Source: JAZGGS01 sp963764825
GTDB lineage: Bacteria; Bacteroidota; Ignavibacteria; Ignavibacteriales; Ignavibacteriaceae
Assembly: GCA_963764825.1 (NCBI GenBank)
Contig: CAVXUA010000007.1
Coordinates: 1 to 64,000 of the forward strand
DNA length: 64,000 nucleotides
Direction: 5' to 3'
Positions 1 through 8,758 of the stretch are shown one piece after another; position 1 is the first letter of the stretch, and every line of letters begins with the position of its first letter. The notes beneath the pieces are model-generated. The model saw only the letters and a list, made by a program, of their open reading frames with translations. It did not search any database and had not been told where the DNA came from. A program made the translations under genes and the position numbers.

Positions 1-86
1 TTACTAGAATTTTGTTTTATATCTTGAGCTTCTAGATAATGATCAAAGAACATAACAAATAGTAGAACAGTTAATAAGATTTTCAT
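1..86 (-). CDS. Secreted protein, N-terminal fragment cut by the window edge
   Basis: Reading the minus strand from the ATG at 86 gives MKILLTVLLFVMFFDHYLEA followed by QDIKQNSS before the window ends. Lys at position 2, an uninterrupted hydrophobic core and the A-Q junction look like a Sec signal peptide of the kind seen on the other secreted proteins here. It is too short to identify the mature protein. Its ATG lies downstream of the T9SS gene at 123-2315 on the same strand, 36 bp from that gene's stop, so the two could be co-transcribed. Confidence 0.5.
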   Translation of the reverse strand, partial: MKILLTVLLFVMFFDHYLEAQDIKQNSS

Positions 87-122
87 ATTCTTTTCCTTTA
101 CACAAATTATTTTCATACGATA

Positions 123-2315
123 TTATTTTAGTAGAACCATTTTTTTTGTGTTGATGTATGAATCGGATTTTAATTGATAGAAATAAATACCACTTGGTAA
201 ATCCACTCCTTCAAACTCAATTTGATAACTCCCTGCTGGTTTTTCTTCGTTAACAAGTGTTACAATTTCATTCCCCAAAACATCGTAAACCTTAAGTAAT
301 GCATTTGCTGATTGAGGAATTTCATATTTAATTTTTGTTATAGGATTAAACGGATTAGGGTAGTTTTGATACAGCTCGAACAATTCAGTTAATGTACTTT
401 TCTCTTCTTCAACTGAAGAGAGAGAAACGGGAATAAGATCTACGCTATTGAAATAAAAATTAGGGACTGCTAAGATATTATCCCTTTTGTTATAATGAGG
501 ACCTGCAGGACCGTTATGTCCGCTTGATATTAATTGAGGAGGATTATTAAAAGCACTGTCATAACGATAAACACAACCTCCTTGATGTGTGGCTACATAA
601 ATATTTCTATACTGATCTATTGTAATGCCATCCATACTTCCAAATGGAGGAACAACCACCGTTGATATAGTAGAGTCTTCAAGATTTACACTTTGAATGG
701 GTGCATAACTTGCTGCTGCAACAACTATTAACCGATTATTTACTTCATCATAAATGCAATCCTGAGGAAAACCGGCCAGCCCAGAACTGATGTATAGCGA
801 ATAATTTTGACTGCTAATTGCAATCTTGAATATTTTACCGGATGTCTCTATTACATAAAGATAACCTGAAGTATCCGAAGCTATACCATCTAAAGTTGTA
901 GCTGAAGTTATCGCTATACTAAATTCTATTTGTGCCGTAGTCAGATTAATCCCCAAAACACCAACACCTCCGGTTACTCCCGAATAATCTTTAACGGATA
1001 CATAAAGAGTATTTCCAGCAATGTGATTTCCTAAACACTTTCCTAAACCAGTAATAAAATAATCTTGCGTTCCATTTGCATTAATCTGGACTACACTCCC
1101 GTCTCCATAATTTGAAACAAGATAAAGATTATGAGTTGAATCGAATGCAGCACTTTCCGGTTGATTTAAAAGATTCTCTGAGATGAATAAAGGAAAGAAT
1201 ACACGTAAGTGACCACCATATGCGCCCATATCATTCCTTAAACTTCCCATCGAAGGAAATTCAGCAAAACCAGAATTTACCGGATCTTCCGGATCGTTGT
1301 AAATCTGATTGGGATTTCCGGTATCGATGCAAGGAGAACTTTGATCAAGGTATAAATTTGGATTTGTGAATTCAGGATCAAGATTAATGTTGCCCGTTCC
1401 GGTAAAACCATCTTCAACATTGCTGTATCTAATGACTGCATTACCACCATCGATTTCTGCAATCGGACCTCCTTGGCTTTGGGTATTTCCCCAGACTATA
1501 TTATTTCGGGCAGTCACGGTTCCCATCCAAACAAACATAGCTCCTCCTTTCCCGCCATATGTTCCGCTACCACTTACTGAATTTTCAACAATGTGATTGT
1601 TCTCAACGATAATTGGTGAGGAACCATTGCCTATTGACCAAAAGCCGCCACCTCCGTAATCTTGACCTCCGGTATTTTTGTAAATAATGTTATTCTTTAT
1701 AATCCCACCTGAATAGTCTATTACTATTCCTGCACCATAACGGGCTTCATTCAGCATAATAATGTTATTTAATATTTGTGGGTTGCCATCATAGCTGAGA
1801 GTTCCTCCACCTTGAGCACCATCTACGCCGGAGGTATTGGTTACGTTATTGTTGATGATGATATTCTTTTTTATTGTTGGTGAAGATGTAAATGTAAAAA
1901 CACCGCCGCCACCTCTCCATATATATCCCGGATTATTTGGATCAATCCATTTTGTCCCGGTGCCACCTGTTATTGTGAATCCTTGAATAACAGCTGAAGG
2001 ATCTTCACCTGAATGAAACGAAACACAACTGGCAGAATCAGGATTATCAGGATTACTGCCGTCTATAATCGTGTTCTTTATATATTCTAAATCGTCACTA
2101 AGAATAAAATGACTAGTAACAAGAATATTTTTCCCTTTGAAATTAATATTCTCTAAATAAGTACCAGGAGCAACCAAGACAATATCACCATCTGTTGAAG
2201 CATTTATTGCTAGTTGTATAGATGAATACGCTGATGGCACTTGTAGTGTATCCTGCGCAATTACACATATGAGGGGAGTAATTGTGAGTAAAATTATAAT
2301 GAATATTTTCATCAC
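123..2315 (-). CDS. Secreted beta-helix / beta-propeller protein with T9SS type A sorting domain
   Basis: A 730-residue protein expected outside the cell or on its surface. Residues 1-20 form a Sec signal peptide (MMKIFIIILLTITPLICVIA). Residues about 25-370 are Asn/Gly-rich with repeated short strands of the NNII and GGGG type, typical of a right-handed parallel beta-helix (PbH1/pectin-lyase fold). Residues about 385-630 read like an NHL/SMP-30-type six-bladed propeller. The last 85 residues are a Por/T9SS type A sorting domain: NYPNPFNP, then KVYDVLGNEIVTLVNEEKPAG, here split as KVYDVLGNE and VTLVNEEKPAG, and a basic tail ending KKMVLLK. The substrate is unknown; the fold suggests polysaccharide or adhesive function. 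The frame is complete. Confidence 0.85.
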   Translation of the reverse strand: MMKIFIIILLTITPLICVIAQDTLQVPSAYSSIQLAINASTDGDIVLVAPGTYLENINFKGKNILVTSHFILSDDLEYIKNTIIDGSNPDNPDSASCVSFHSGEDPSAVIQGFTITGGTGTKWIDPNNPGYIWRGGGGVFTFTSSPTIKKNIIINNNVTNTSGVDGAQGGGTLSYDGNPQILNNIIMLNEARYGAGIVIDYSGGIIKNNIIYKNTGGQDYGGGGFWSIGNGSSPIIVENNHIVENSVSGSGTYGGKGGAMFVWMGTVTARNNIVWGNTQSQGGPIAEIDGGNAVIRYSNVEDGFTGTGNINLDPEFTNPNLYLDQSSPCIDTGNPNQIYNDPEDPVNSGFAEFPSMGSLRNDMGAYGGHLRVFFPLFISENLLNQPESAAFDSTHNLYLVSNYGDGSVVQINANGTQDYFITGLGKCLGNHIAGNTLYVSVKDYSGVTGGVGVLGINLTTAQIEFSIAITSATTLDGIASDTSGYLYVIETSGKIFKIAISSQNYSLYISSGLAGFPQDCIYDEVNNRLIVVAAASYAPIQSVNLEDSTISTVVVPPFGSMDGITIDQYRNIYVATHQGGCVYRYDSAFNNPPQLISSGHNGPAGPHYNKRDNILAVPNFYFNSVDLIPVSLSSVEEEKSTLTELFELYQNYPNPFNPITKIKYEIPQSANALLKVYDVLGNEIVTLVNEEKPAGSYQIEFEGVDLPSGIYFYQLKSDSYINTKKMVLLK

Positions 2316-2360
2316 TTCTCCAATATTTTTTTATTAGAATATGATTGTTATAATTCAGTT

Positions 2361-3287
2361 TTATTTCATTAACACCATCTTTTTAGTCTCAATAAAATTC
2401 TTTGTTTGAATTTTGTAAAAATAAATTCCACTTGGCAGGTTTTGGGCATTCCATTCTGTTTTATGCTTTCCTGCGGACTGATTTTCGTTCACGAGTGTTG
2501 ATATTTCGTTTCCCAATACATTAAATACTTTTAAAGAAACAATCCCCGGTTCTGGTATTGTATATTGAATTGTAGTTTGGGGATTAAATGGATTCGGATA
2601 ATTTTGTAGCAATTCATAATTGTGAATTGGATTCGATTCTATCTCAATCTTTGATGGAGAATCTTTTATACAACGAATTGAGTACTTCATTATTTTTTGC
2701 CAGGCGAGACGACCGCACACTGCATCATCGTGAGATAAGTATCTTTCAATTGCTTGTGACTGATTTGTCTGGGAAGACGTCCAAAACACCGCAGCAGTAT
2801 GTAACAACCAAAATTTATTTGGATTAAAATACGCATCGTATTCTCCGGCTGGTAATCCTGTGAAACCACTACTATTTGTTGCCCCGGTATTTGGTGCTAA
2901 CCAATGCTCGGTCCCTGTTTCCTTCATTTTTCCACCGGCTACACTTGGTCCCCCTAAATAGTTTTCTAAAATTGTCCATTCTGCATCTGCAGGAACATGC
3001 CAATCACATGGGCAAACTCCTTGTGTTCCCGGTTCGGTTGAACCTTTCATAGCTGCATTCCAGGTATAAAGTAACCCGTAAATTGCACCTAGACTATCAT
3101 TGTTATTATAGGCAACAACTCCCGGAACTGGTTCCCCATCGCAATAATGCAGAGATTTTAAATTTTCTTTTATCCAAACTTGATCACCAATTGTAATTGT
3201 CTCATAAATATTTCCATCATAATCTGTAACGGTTTGCTGTGCAAACCCTGTTAAACAAATTAATAAAAAAGTAATTATAATCTTCAT
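2361..3287 (-). CDS. FISUMP-domain secreted protein with T9SS sorting domain
   Basis: A 308-residue secreted protein. The signal peptide is MKIIITFLLICLTGFAQQ. Residues about 20-215 match the Fibrobacter succinogenes major paralogous (FISUMP) domain: the start DYDGNIYETITIGDQVWIKE, YGLLYTWNAAMKG, CDWHVPADAEW, and the later S-R-C segment (YSIRCIKD). The C-terminal 80 residues are a T9SS type A sorting domain (NYPNPFNPQTTIQYTIPEPG ... KKMVLMK). FISUMP domains are common in Ignavibacteria and Bacteroidetes surface proteins; their function is not established. The start overlaps the stop of the upstream DUF4177 gene by 4 bp (ATGA type), so the two are translationally coupled. Confidence 0.85.
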   Translation of the reverse strand: MKIIITFLLICLTGFAQQTVTDYDGNIYETITIGDQVWIKENLKSLHYCDGEPVPGVVAYNNNDSLGAIYGLLYTWNAAMKGSTEPGTQGVCPCDWHVPADAEWTILENYLGGPSVAGGKMKETGTEHWLAPNTGATNSSGFTGLPAGEYDAYFNPNKFWLLHTAAVFWTSSQTNQSQAIERYLSHDDAVCGRLAWQKIMKYSIRCIKDSPSKIEIESNPIHNYELLQNYPNPFNPQTTIQYTIPEPGIVSLKVFNVLGNEISTLVNENQSAGKHKTEWNAQNLPSGIYFYKIQTKNFIETKKMVLMK

Positions 3288-3487
3288 TGCTTCTCCCTTT
3301 CAAAAATTAATTCGTAAAATCTCGATAATCCCCAAATACCTAGACTTGGTGAAAATATTTGTACTAATCTCCACCCATTTTCAGCATATTCAGCAATAAC
3401 ATTTTGATATGTTCTCTCTGCCTCTGATTTAATAACAAGAAAGCCTTTACCAATCCTCACAAATTTGTACTCATATTTTTTTTCCAT
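3284..3487 (-). CDS. DUF4177 family small protein
   Basis: A 67-residue soluble protein whose pattern YEYKFVRIG ... YAENGWRLVQIFSP ... FYELIFERE matches DUF4177, a short family of unknown function with the GWRLV core. I place the start at the second ATG (3487): a GGAG sequence lies 6 bases upstream of it, within the codons that follow the earlier ATG at 3499. The stop overlaps the FISUMP gene's start by 4 bp. The function is unknown; the neighbour only implies co-expression. Confidence 0.7.
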   Translation of the reverse strand: MEKKYEYKFVRIGKGFLVIKSEAERTYQNVIAEYAENGWRLVQIFSPSLGIWGLSRFYELIFEREKQ

Positions 3488-3499
3488 GTAAAACTCCAT

Positions 3500-3869
3500 T
3501 ATTAAAAAGAGAATTTGATTTTGATTATTTTTTCACATCGAAAATATTTCCTAGGCACTTGAGTATTTCTTTAATTTAGCTCTCATCTTAGCAAAAATTG
3601 TAACTTTATTATTTTATTTGAGGGTTATTCGTATCAAGGTTGAACTTATTGAAAAATATTGAAGGGCAGAATATGATATTAGATATCATATCTACCCTTG
3701 TTATTATTTCCTCTGTGCTTTTCATTTCACTCAATACTATAACAACAAATAGACAGAAGCTTGAGAAATAACCGCTGGTATAAAAAGGATTATCAACAAA
3801 GCAAATTTCCTTTTTCACTTTTTGCCATTATCATTTTATTATTTCTTTCTCACAAATGATATTCACGGA
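3500..3869. other. AT-rich intergenic stretch, no convincing gene
   Basis: A 69-codon open frame lies on the minus strand at 3609-3818. It lacks a recognisable domain or ribosome binding site and is very rich in Phe/Ile, as expected from AT-rich noncoding DNA. I see no repeats, RNA gene or strong terminator hairpin here. The stretch probably holds the terminator of the HEAT-like gene and the promoter of the DUF4177/FISUMP pair. Confidence 0.4.
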
Positions 3870-4334
3870 TCACAATTCCCTAAATGAATATTTATCGGAC
3901 AAATAAATATTATAGATTCTTTCAAACACTCGTCTTGCTAACTCACTTTCATCAGATTCAGCTAAGTGTTTAAGTCTGTACATTCCGATATTTGATTCAA
4001 TTTTATAGAGTGAAAGTGCCGCAATAATTCTTGCTTCTTCAGTTTTGCCATTTGTAACAAGCTTGAGTAGTGGAATCATAGATCTATCAGATTTCATTTC
4101 ACCAAGGAAATAGGCACAGCTGGTTTGTAAGCCGGTATTGTCCGATTTAATTCCAGCGAGCATATTTGCTTCAATCTGATCATACTCCTCTTCACTGAAG
4201 ACATTGAAATTATTATATGTACTTGTACTGTTTGCCTTGGCTGGTTTAACGGGTTCAGCTGCAAACAAAAGAGAAGTAGAAATAACAATTACTATTGCTG
4301 CGAATACGATATGTAATTGATTCATCCGTTTCAT
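3870..4334 (-). CDS. Exported HEAT-repeat-like protein
   Basis: A 154-residue protein with an N-terminal signal peptide (hydrophobic segment IVFAAIVIVISTSLLFAA, about residues 9-26) and two or three helical repeats in residues 55-150. Segments such as LQTSCAYFLGEMKSDRSMIP and EEARIIAALSLYKIES match the alpha-solenoid HEAT/PBS-lyase pattern (small residues, paired helices). It is probably a periplasmic scaffold; the partner is unknown. It lies 67 bp downstream of the thioredoxin-like gene at 4402-4743 on the same strand, and no promoter is evident between them, so it may be the second gene of the sigma-54-controlled unit described below. Confidence 0.65.
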   Translation of the reverse strand: MKRMNQLHIVFAAIVIVISTSLLFAAEPVKPAKANSTSTYNNFNVFSEEEYDQIEANMLAGIKSDNTGLQTSCAYFLGEMKSDRSMIPLLKLVTNGKTEEARIIAALSLYKIESNIGMYRLKHLAESDESELARRVFERIYNIYLSDKYSFREL

Positions 4335-4401
4335 TTTAGCTCTCCTTCTATTGATTATGATTTGTTATTTACTTTGGAATCGGATCAGAACTTGAAATTA
4401 T

Positions 4402-4743
4402 CTATACACTTGAACCATCAAGTAAATCCAACAATATTTTTTCTATACTCTTTTTTGAAAATGTTCCGCTTAGTATTTCTAACAGTTCTCCATTTTTAAT
4501 AAATAAAACTGAAGGTATAAACTCAGCGCAAATTTCATTTAATGTTTTTTTATTACTCTCCAGATCGATTCTTCTCACTTCTATTAAATGTCTAAATTCG
4601 TTTTCTACTCTTTTAATTATTGGTGCAACAATGTGCGAACTACCGCTCCATTCTGCTCTAACTTCAACTAAGAAAATTATCTCCCCCTCTTTTGTGCTAT
4701 CGTTATATATTTCTTCCAGAGTTTTTTCAGTAATTTGTTTCAT
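4402..4743 (-). CDS. Thioredoxin-fold protein lacking both active-site cysteines
   Basis: About 113 residues with the thioredoxin outline: strand IIFLVEVRAEW, a degenerate active site W-S-G-S-S-H in place of WCGPC, helix APIIKRVENEF, strand VRRIDLESN, the cis-proline segment FIPSVLFIKNGELLE, and a closing helix. Neither catalytic Cys remains, so classical disulfide reductase activity is not expected; binding or regulation is more likely. An earlier ATG exists at 4776, but I prefer 4743. It makes the protein collinear with the paralog at 11500-11832 (28 residues before the EVRA motif in both), and it leaves a leader of about 38 bases after the predicted sigma-54 start site. The paralog has WCGGSH at the same place. 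Confidence 0.75.
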   Translation of the reverse strand: MKQITEKTLEEIYNDSTKEGEIIFLVEVRAEWSGSSHIVAPIIKRVENEFRHLIEVRRIDLESNKKTLNEICAEFIPSVLFIKNGELLEILSGTFSKKSIEKILLDLLDGSSV

Positions 4744-4791
4744 TTCAGCTAGTTCCACTATTGATAATCCATTCATTATTTATCAAATGAA

Positions 4792-4808
4792 ATACAAAAG
4801 GATTGCCA
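4792..4808 (-). promoter_or_regulatory. Predicted sigma-54 (-24/-12) promoter of the thioredoxin-like gene
   Basis: The minus strand reads TGGCAATCCTTTTGTAT. This fits the RpoN consensus TGGCAC-N5-TTGCW, with GG and the TTG element at the standard 10-base separation; position -12 is GT rather than GC. The same element with nearly the same bases precedes the paralogous gene at 11879-11895. It lies about 50 bases upstream of the preferred start codon and 100 bp downstream of the paired UAS at 4908-4941. Confidence 0.7.
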
Positions 4809-4907
4809 AAGTAAAATCGTTCAACTGTGGAATAGTTAACTTATTATTATACAATAAGTTAAATGTGAATGTAATTTTGGTTTGAAATTTTGATTTGGTT
4901 AGAATGA

Positions 4908-4941
4908 TGCCAATATAATGACAATTGCCAATATACTGGCA
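4908..4941. promoter_or_regulatory. Paired inverted-repeat upstream activator sequence (UAS 1)
   Basis: Two 16-bp dyads are separated by AT: TGCCAATATAATGACA (4908-4923) and TGCCAATATACTGGCA (4926-4941). Each has TGCCA/TGGCA-type arms around a 6-bp A/T spacer; the first has one arm change. The same 16+2+16 architecture occurs at 11991-12024 in front of the paralogous gene. A dimer pair of a Fis-type enhancer-binding protein would fit. The site ends 3 bp before the stop codon of the adjacent sigma-54 activator gene. Confidence 0.75.
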
Positions 4942-4944
4942 GAA

Positions 4945-7900
4945 TTATTTCTTACGCTGAATATTCAATTTCTTCATTCTGGCTTCTAAAGTAGTGCGCT
5001 TTATCCCCAATAATTCCGCGGCTCCATTAGCTCCGCTTATCTTCCAATCTGTCAATTTAAGTATTTTTAAAATATGCCGTTTTTCATTTTCATGTATGGT
5101 TAGTACTCGCTCACTATTTGCAATATTTTCAGCTCTCGGTAACCATTCACCCAAAGTAAGTGTTTTTCCTTTGCTGGTTATTACCGCTCTTTCTATTATG
5201 TTTTGAAGTTCTCTTACATTGCCTGGCCAATTGTATTTTTGAAGCATACTCATTATTGCCTGAGAAACGGTTTCAATTTTCCTCCCAATTTTTGTGCTCT
5301 GCTCAAGTACAAAATGATTTACCAATAGTGGGATATCTTCCTTTCGCTCACGAAGAGGCAGAATATAAATTGGAAAAACATTTAAGCGGTAAAAAAGATC
5401 TTCACGAAAATTTCCTTCACTAATTTCTCTCTCCAAATCACGATTTGTGGCAGCTATAACTCTAACATTAATTTTTATCGTTTTAGGATTTCCTATCCTT
5501 TCAAATTCTCCTTCCTGTAAAACTCTTAAAATTTTGGGTTGTAATTCAATTGGTAAATCTCCAATCTCATCAAGAAAAATTGTTCCTCCATCAGCAAGTT
5601 CAAATCGCCCAATCTTTCTAGCAGTGGCTCCAGTAAAAGCACCTTTTTCATAACCAAATAATTCACTTTCAATTAAGTTTGCTGGCAATGCGGAACAGTT
5701 TACTTTAACTAGTGGTCTATCACCTCTCTCGCTAATATTATGTATAGCTCGAGTAAAAAGTTCCTTGCCTGTTCCTGATTCGCCAAGTATAAGAACTGTA
5801 GCATCAGTTGATGCAACTTGCTCAACTTTATGAAGTAACTTTTTCAAAGCCTCGCTTTGAGTTATAATATTTTCAAAATTGTGTTGAAGTTTTATTTCAT
5901 CTTGAAGATAAATGTTCTCAGCATATAATCTATTTTTTAATAACTCAACTTCTGATAAAGCATTTTGGAGTGCAGTAGCTGCCTTAGTTTTTTCCTCCAG
6001 TCTTTCGGCTAGTTCTTTCTTCTTTTCTTCAATTTTATTTATACGTCTTTTATAAAATGAAAAAGCAGCTACCAAGATGAGCAAAATTACTACTGTCCTA
6101 AACCACCATGTTTGCCAGAATGGTGGAGTAATAATTATTTTTATTGATGCTCCTTTGTCATTCCAGACACCATCGCTGTTAGTACCTTTTACCCTAAAAA
6201 TATAATTGCCAGGAGAAAGAGTAGTATATGTTGCAAACCTTCTTTGTGATCCAGTATAAATCCAATCATCATCTAATCCTTCCATTATATATGCATACTC
6301 GTTTTTTTCCGGAGCCGAATAATCCAACGCGGTAAACTCGAAAGAAAAAACATAATCTTTATATGAAAGATTAATTTCACTTAATTCATAAATTGGTTTA
6401 TCAAACAAAACAGGTTTGTTAAATTTTTGAAATGACGTAATTACGATTTGGGGTATGTATTTATTATTTATAATGTCATCGGGATAGAATGAGTTAAAAC
6501 CTGTTATCCCTCCAAAAAACATTTCACCGCTTTTACTATTATAATATGAACCCCCATTGAATTCTGTGTTTTGTAATCCATCCTTAATATTATAATTATT
6601 GAATAATTCAGTCTCAGGATTGAATCTCGAAAGCCCATTGTTTGTGCTTAACCAAAGATTTCCCTGATTATCTTCAAGTATTCCGTAAATCGCATCACTT
6701 GGTAATCCTTCTTTTGTAGAATAGTAGCTAAAAACTTCAGTATCAGGATTAAACTTATTTAATCCTCCTCCCCAAGTGCCAAGCCAAAGCATTCCCTCTT
6801 CATCTTCATGAATAGTAAATATATAATCGTTACTTATGCTGGTATCATCGCGTGGATCGGATTTGAAACGTTTAAATGTTTCAGTTTCCCTGTTAAATTT
6901 ATTTAAACCTCCTCCCTCAGTTCCAATCCAAAGAGTACCATTCTTATCCTCAAAAATCACCCTCACAAAATCATTACTTATACTTGAAATATCAGCGGGA
7001 TTATTTTTAAAATGTGTAAATGAATCAGTTTTTTCCATGTATCTATCGAGTCCCTTCCCATACGTTCCAATCCAAAGGTTACCAAATTTATCTTTCGTTA
7101 TTCCCCTTATTTCATCATGTACTAAGCTGTTTAAATTACCAGGAATATTTCTAAGAACTTCAAATTTTTCTGATTCAGGATCGAATTTGTTTATTCCTCC
7201 GCCATGTGTGCCTAACCATATGGTACCATCAATATCTTCATAGACAATTCTAACAATATCATTACTCAGACTATTTGAAGAACCAGGAATATGCTTAAAG
7301 TGTTTATAGAAATTGTTTACACGATCTATTCTATCAAGTCCACCACCATGAGTTCCTACCCATAAAATGCCCTGCCTGTCCTCACAAATACTCCAAATTA
7401 TTGGATGACTAAGACTATTAGGTTCATTTGGTTTATGATTGTATAGTGAAAATTGTTGAGCACCTCTGAAGACTTTTTCTATTCCGCCTCCATATGTCCC
7501 AATCCACATAATTCCTGATCTGTCTTTATAGATTGATCTGATTTCATTATAGCTAATGGATCTTTTATTCTGAGGATCATTTAGATAGTGTGTAAATTTA
7601 TTTTTTTCAAAATCAAATAAAGTAATTCCCCCTCCATCAGTACCAACCCATAATATTCCTGAATCATCTTCATTGATGGAATATATTTTATTATGGTTAA
7701 TACTATTAGCATTGGTGCTATTAAATTTATAAGAAGCAAATCTTACATCTTCATTTTTATTATTAAGTATTATCTTATTCAATCCGAAATCAGTTCCTAC
7801 CCATAAATACCCTCGACTATCTTCAAATATGGTTCTGACAGAATTATTACTTATACTATTTACATCAAAAGGATCATGCAATTGATGTTCAATAATAATT

Positions 7901-8589
7901 TGACTAAAATCACTTCGGTTTATAGTTAATTTATCCAACCCACCCTCGGTACCTACCCAAATAGTCCCATATCGATCCTGAAAAACAACGTTAACAATGT
8001 TATGAATCAAATTTGAAGAATTGTCGGATTCCTGTGAAATTTGTATAATAGAGTGGGTACCCGTAGTAGTATCTTCAGGTAAAATTATATTTAATCCATT
8101 GTCAGTTCCGATCCACATCGCACCTTCGTTATCTTCAATTATAGAATTAATATTATCATTACTAATTCTATTTTTATTATCTGGATCATTAAGGAAACGG
8201 GTAAATTGCTTCCTACCAATATTATATTTATTAAGACCGCCATTGAAAGTTCCAATCCATAGATTACCCTTTTGATCTTCATATAGTGCGGTAATATCAT
8301 TATAGCTTAAGCTATTTTCATCTTCAGGCTTATTCCGAATAACTTCAAAACTGTATCCATCGAAACGATTTAATCCATCTTCCGTACCAAAATAGATAAA
8401 CCCCTTCCTATCTTGTAGAATACACTTTACAATGCTTTGAGAAAGCCCCTCATCAATAGAAATATTTTCGAACTGAATCTGATCTTGCTGTAATTGTGCT
8501 CTATTAATTGTTGGCAGGAGAAGGAGAAGGAAGAAAGTTATATGAAGATTTCTTTTTATCATATTATATTTAAATGAATAGCAATTCAT
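4945..8589 (-). CDS. Membrane-anchored reg_prop/Y_Y_Y sensor fused to a sigma-54 activator
   Basis: A 1214-residue regulator. A signal/anchor segment near residues 12-31 (the better start may be Met10, at 8562) is followed by about 14 reg_prop propeller repeats of the type WIGTxGGGLNKF (to about residue 660), a Y_Y_Y domain (NYIFRVKGTN), one transmembrane helix (about 792-812, TVVILLILVAAFSFY) and a coiled coil. The cytoplasmic part is an AAA+ sigma-54 activation domain with Walker A GESGTGKE, the RpoN-contacting loop GAFTGA and Walker B GGTIFLDEIGD, then a Fis-type HTH (GAAELLGIKRTTLEARMKKL). There is no histidine kinase or receiver domain, so a periplasmic ligand would act directly on sigma-54 promoters. 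The paired UAS next to its stop codon and the one at 12.0 kb are the likely targets. Confidence 0.88.
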   Translation of the reverse strand: MNCYSFKYNMIKRNLHITFFLLLLLPTINRAQLQQDQIQFENISIDEGLSQSIVKCILQDRKGFIYFGTEDGLNRFDGYSFEVIRNKPEDENSLSYNDITALYEDQKGNLWIGTFNGGLNKYNIGRKQFTRFLNDPDNKNRISNDNINSIIEDNEGAMWIGTDNGLNIILPEDTTTGTHSIIQISQESDNSSNLIHNIVNVVFQDRYGTIWVGTEGGLDKLTINRSDFSQIIIEHQLHDPFDVNSISNNSVRTIFEDSRGYLWVGTDFGLNKIILNNKNEDVRFASYKFNSTNANSINHNKIYSINEDDSGILWVGTDGGGITLFDFEKNKFTHYLNDPQNKRSISYNEIRSIYKDRSGIMWIGTYGGGIEKVFRGAQQFSLYNHKPNEPNSLSHPIIWSICEDRQGILWVGTHGGGLDRIDRVNNFYKHFKHIPGSSNSLSNDIVRIVYEDIDGTIWLGTHGGGINKFDPESEKFEVLRNIPGNLNSLVHDEIRGITKDKFGNLWIGTYGKGLDRYMEKTDSFTHFKNNPADISSISNDFVRVIFEDKNGTLWIGTEGGGLNKFNRETETFKRFKSDPRDDTSISNDYIFTIHEDEEGMLWLGTWGGGLNKFNPDTEVFSYYSTKEGLPSDAIYGILEDNQGNLWLSTNNGLSRFNPETELFNNYNIKDGLQNTEFNGGSYYNSKSGEMFFGGITGFNSFYPDDIINNKYIPQIVITSFQKFNKPVLFDKPIYELSEINLSYKDYVFSFEFTALDYSAPEKNEYAYIMEGLDDDWIYTGSQRRFATYTTLSPGNYIFRVKGTNSDGVWNDKGASIKIIITPPFWQTWWFRTVVILLILVAAFSFYKRRINKIEEKKKELAERLEEKTKAATALQNALSEVELLKNRLYAENIYLQDEIKLQHNFENIITQSEALKKLLHKVEQVASTDATVLILGESGTGKELFTRAIHNISERGDRPLVKVNCSALPANLIESELFGYEKGAFTGATARKIGRFELADGGTIFLDEIGDLPIELQPKILRVLQEGEFERIGNPKTIKINVRVIAATNRDLEREISEGNFREDLFYRLNVFPIYILPLRERKEDIPLLVNHFVLEQSTKIGRKIETVSQAIMSMLQKYNWPGNVRELQNIIERAVITSKGKTLTLGEWLPRAENIANSERVLTIHENEKRHILKILKLTDWKISGANGAAELLGIKRTTLEARMKKLNIQRKK

Positions 8590-8758
8590 TTAAAAATTGT
8601 GCATTAGAAATTTAAAAAATATTAAACACACTAAACATTTAATATTGTATATGATAAACTAAAGAATCCTTCACTACTTAATCAAACTAGTTTTAAGAAA
8701 TTTTACAACCATAATATTCCATCATTATAAATGGAAGTAGCATCATTAAATTCCGAAT

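Noticed and set aside
3609..3818. 69-residue open frame on the minus strand
   Set aside because: No ribosome binding site, no recognisable domain, composition like AT-rich noncoding DNA.
6836..7243. Long plus-strand open frame inside the sensor gene
   Set aside because: It is the antisense shadow of the reg_prop repeats, which have strong protein-family support on the minus strand.
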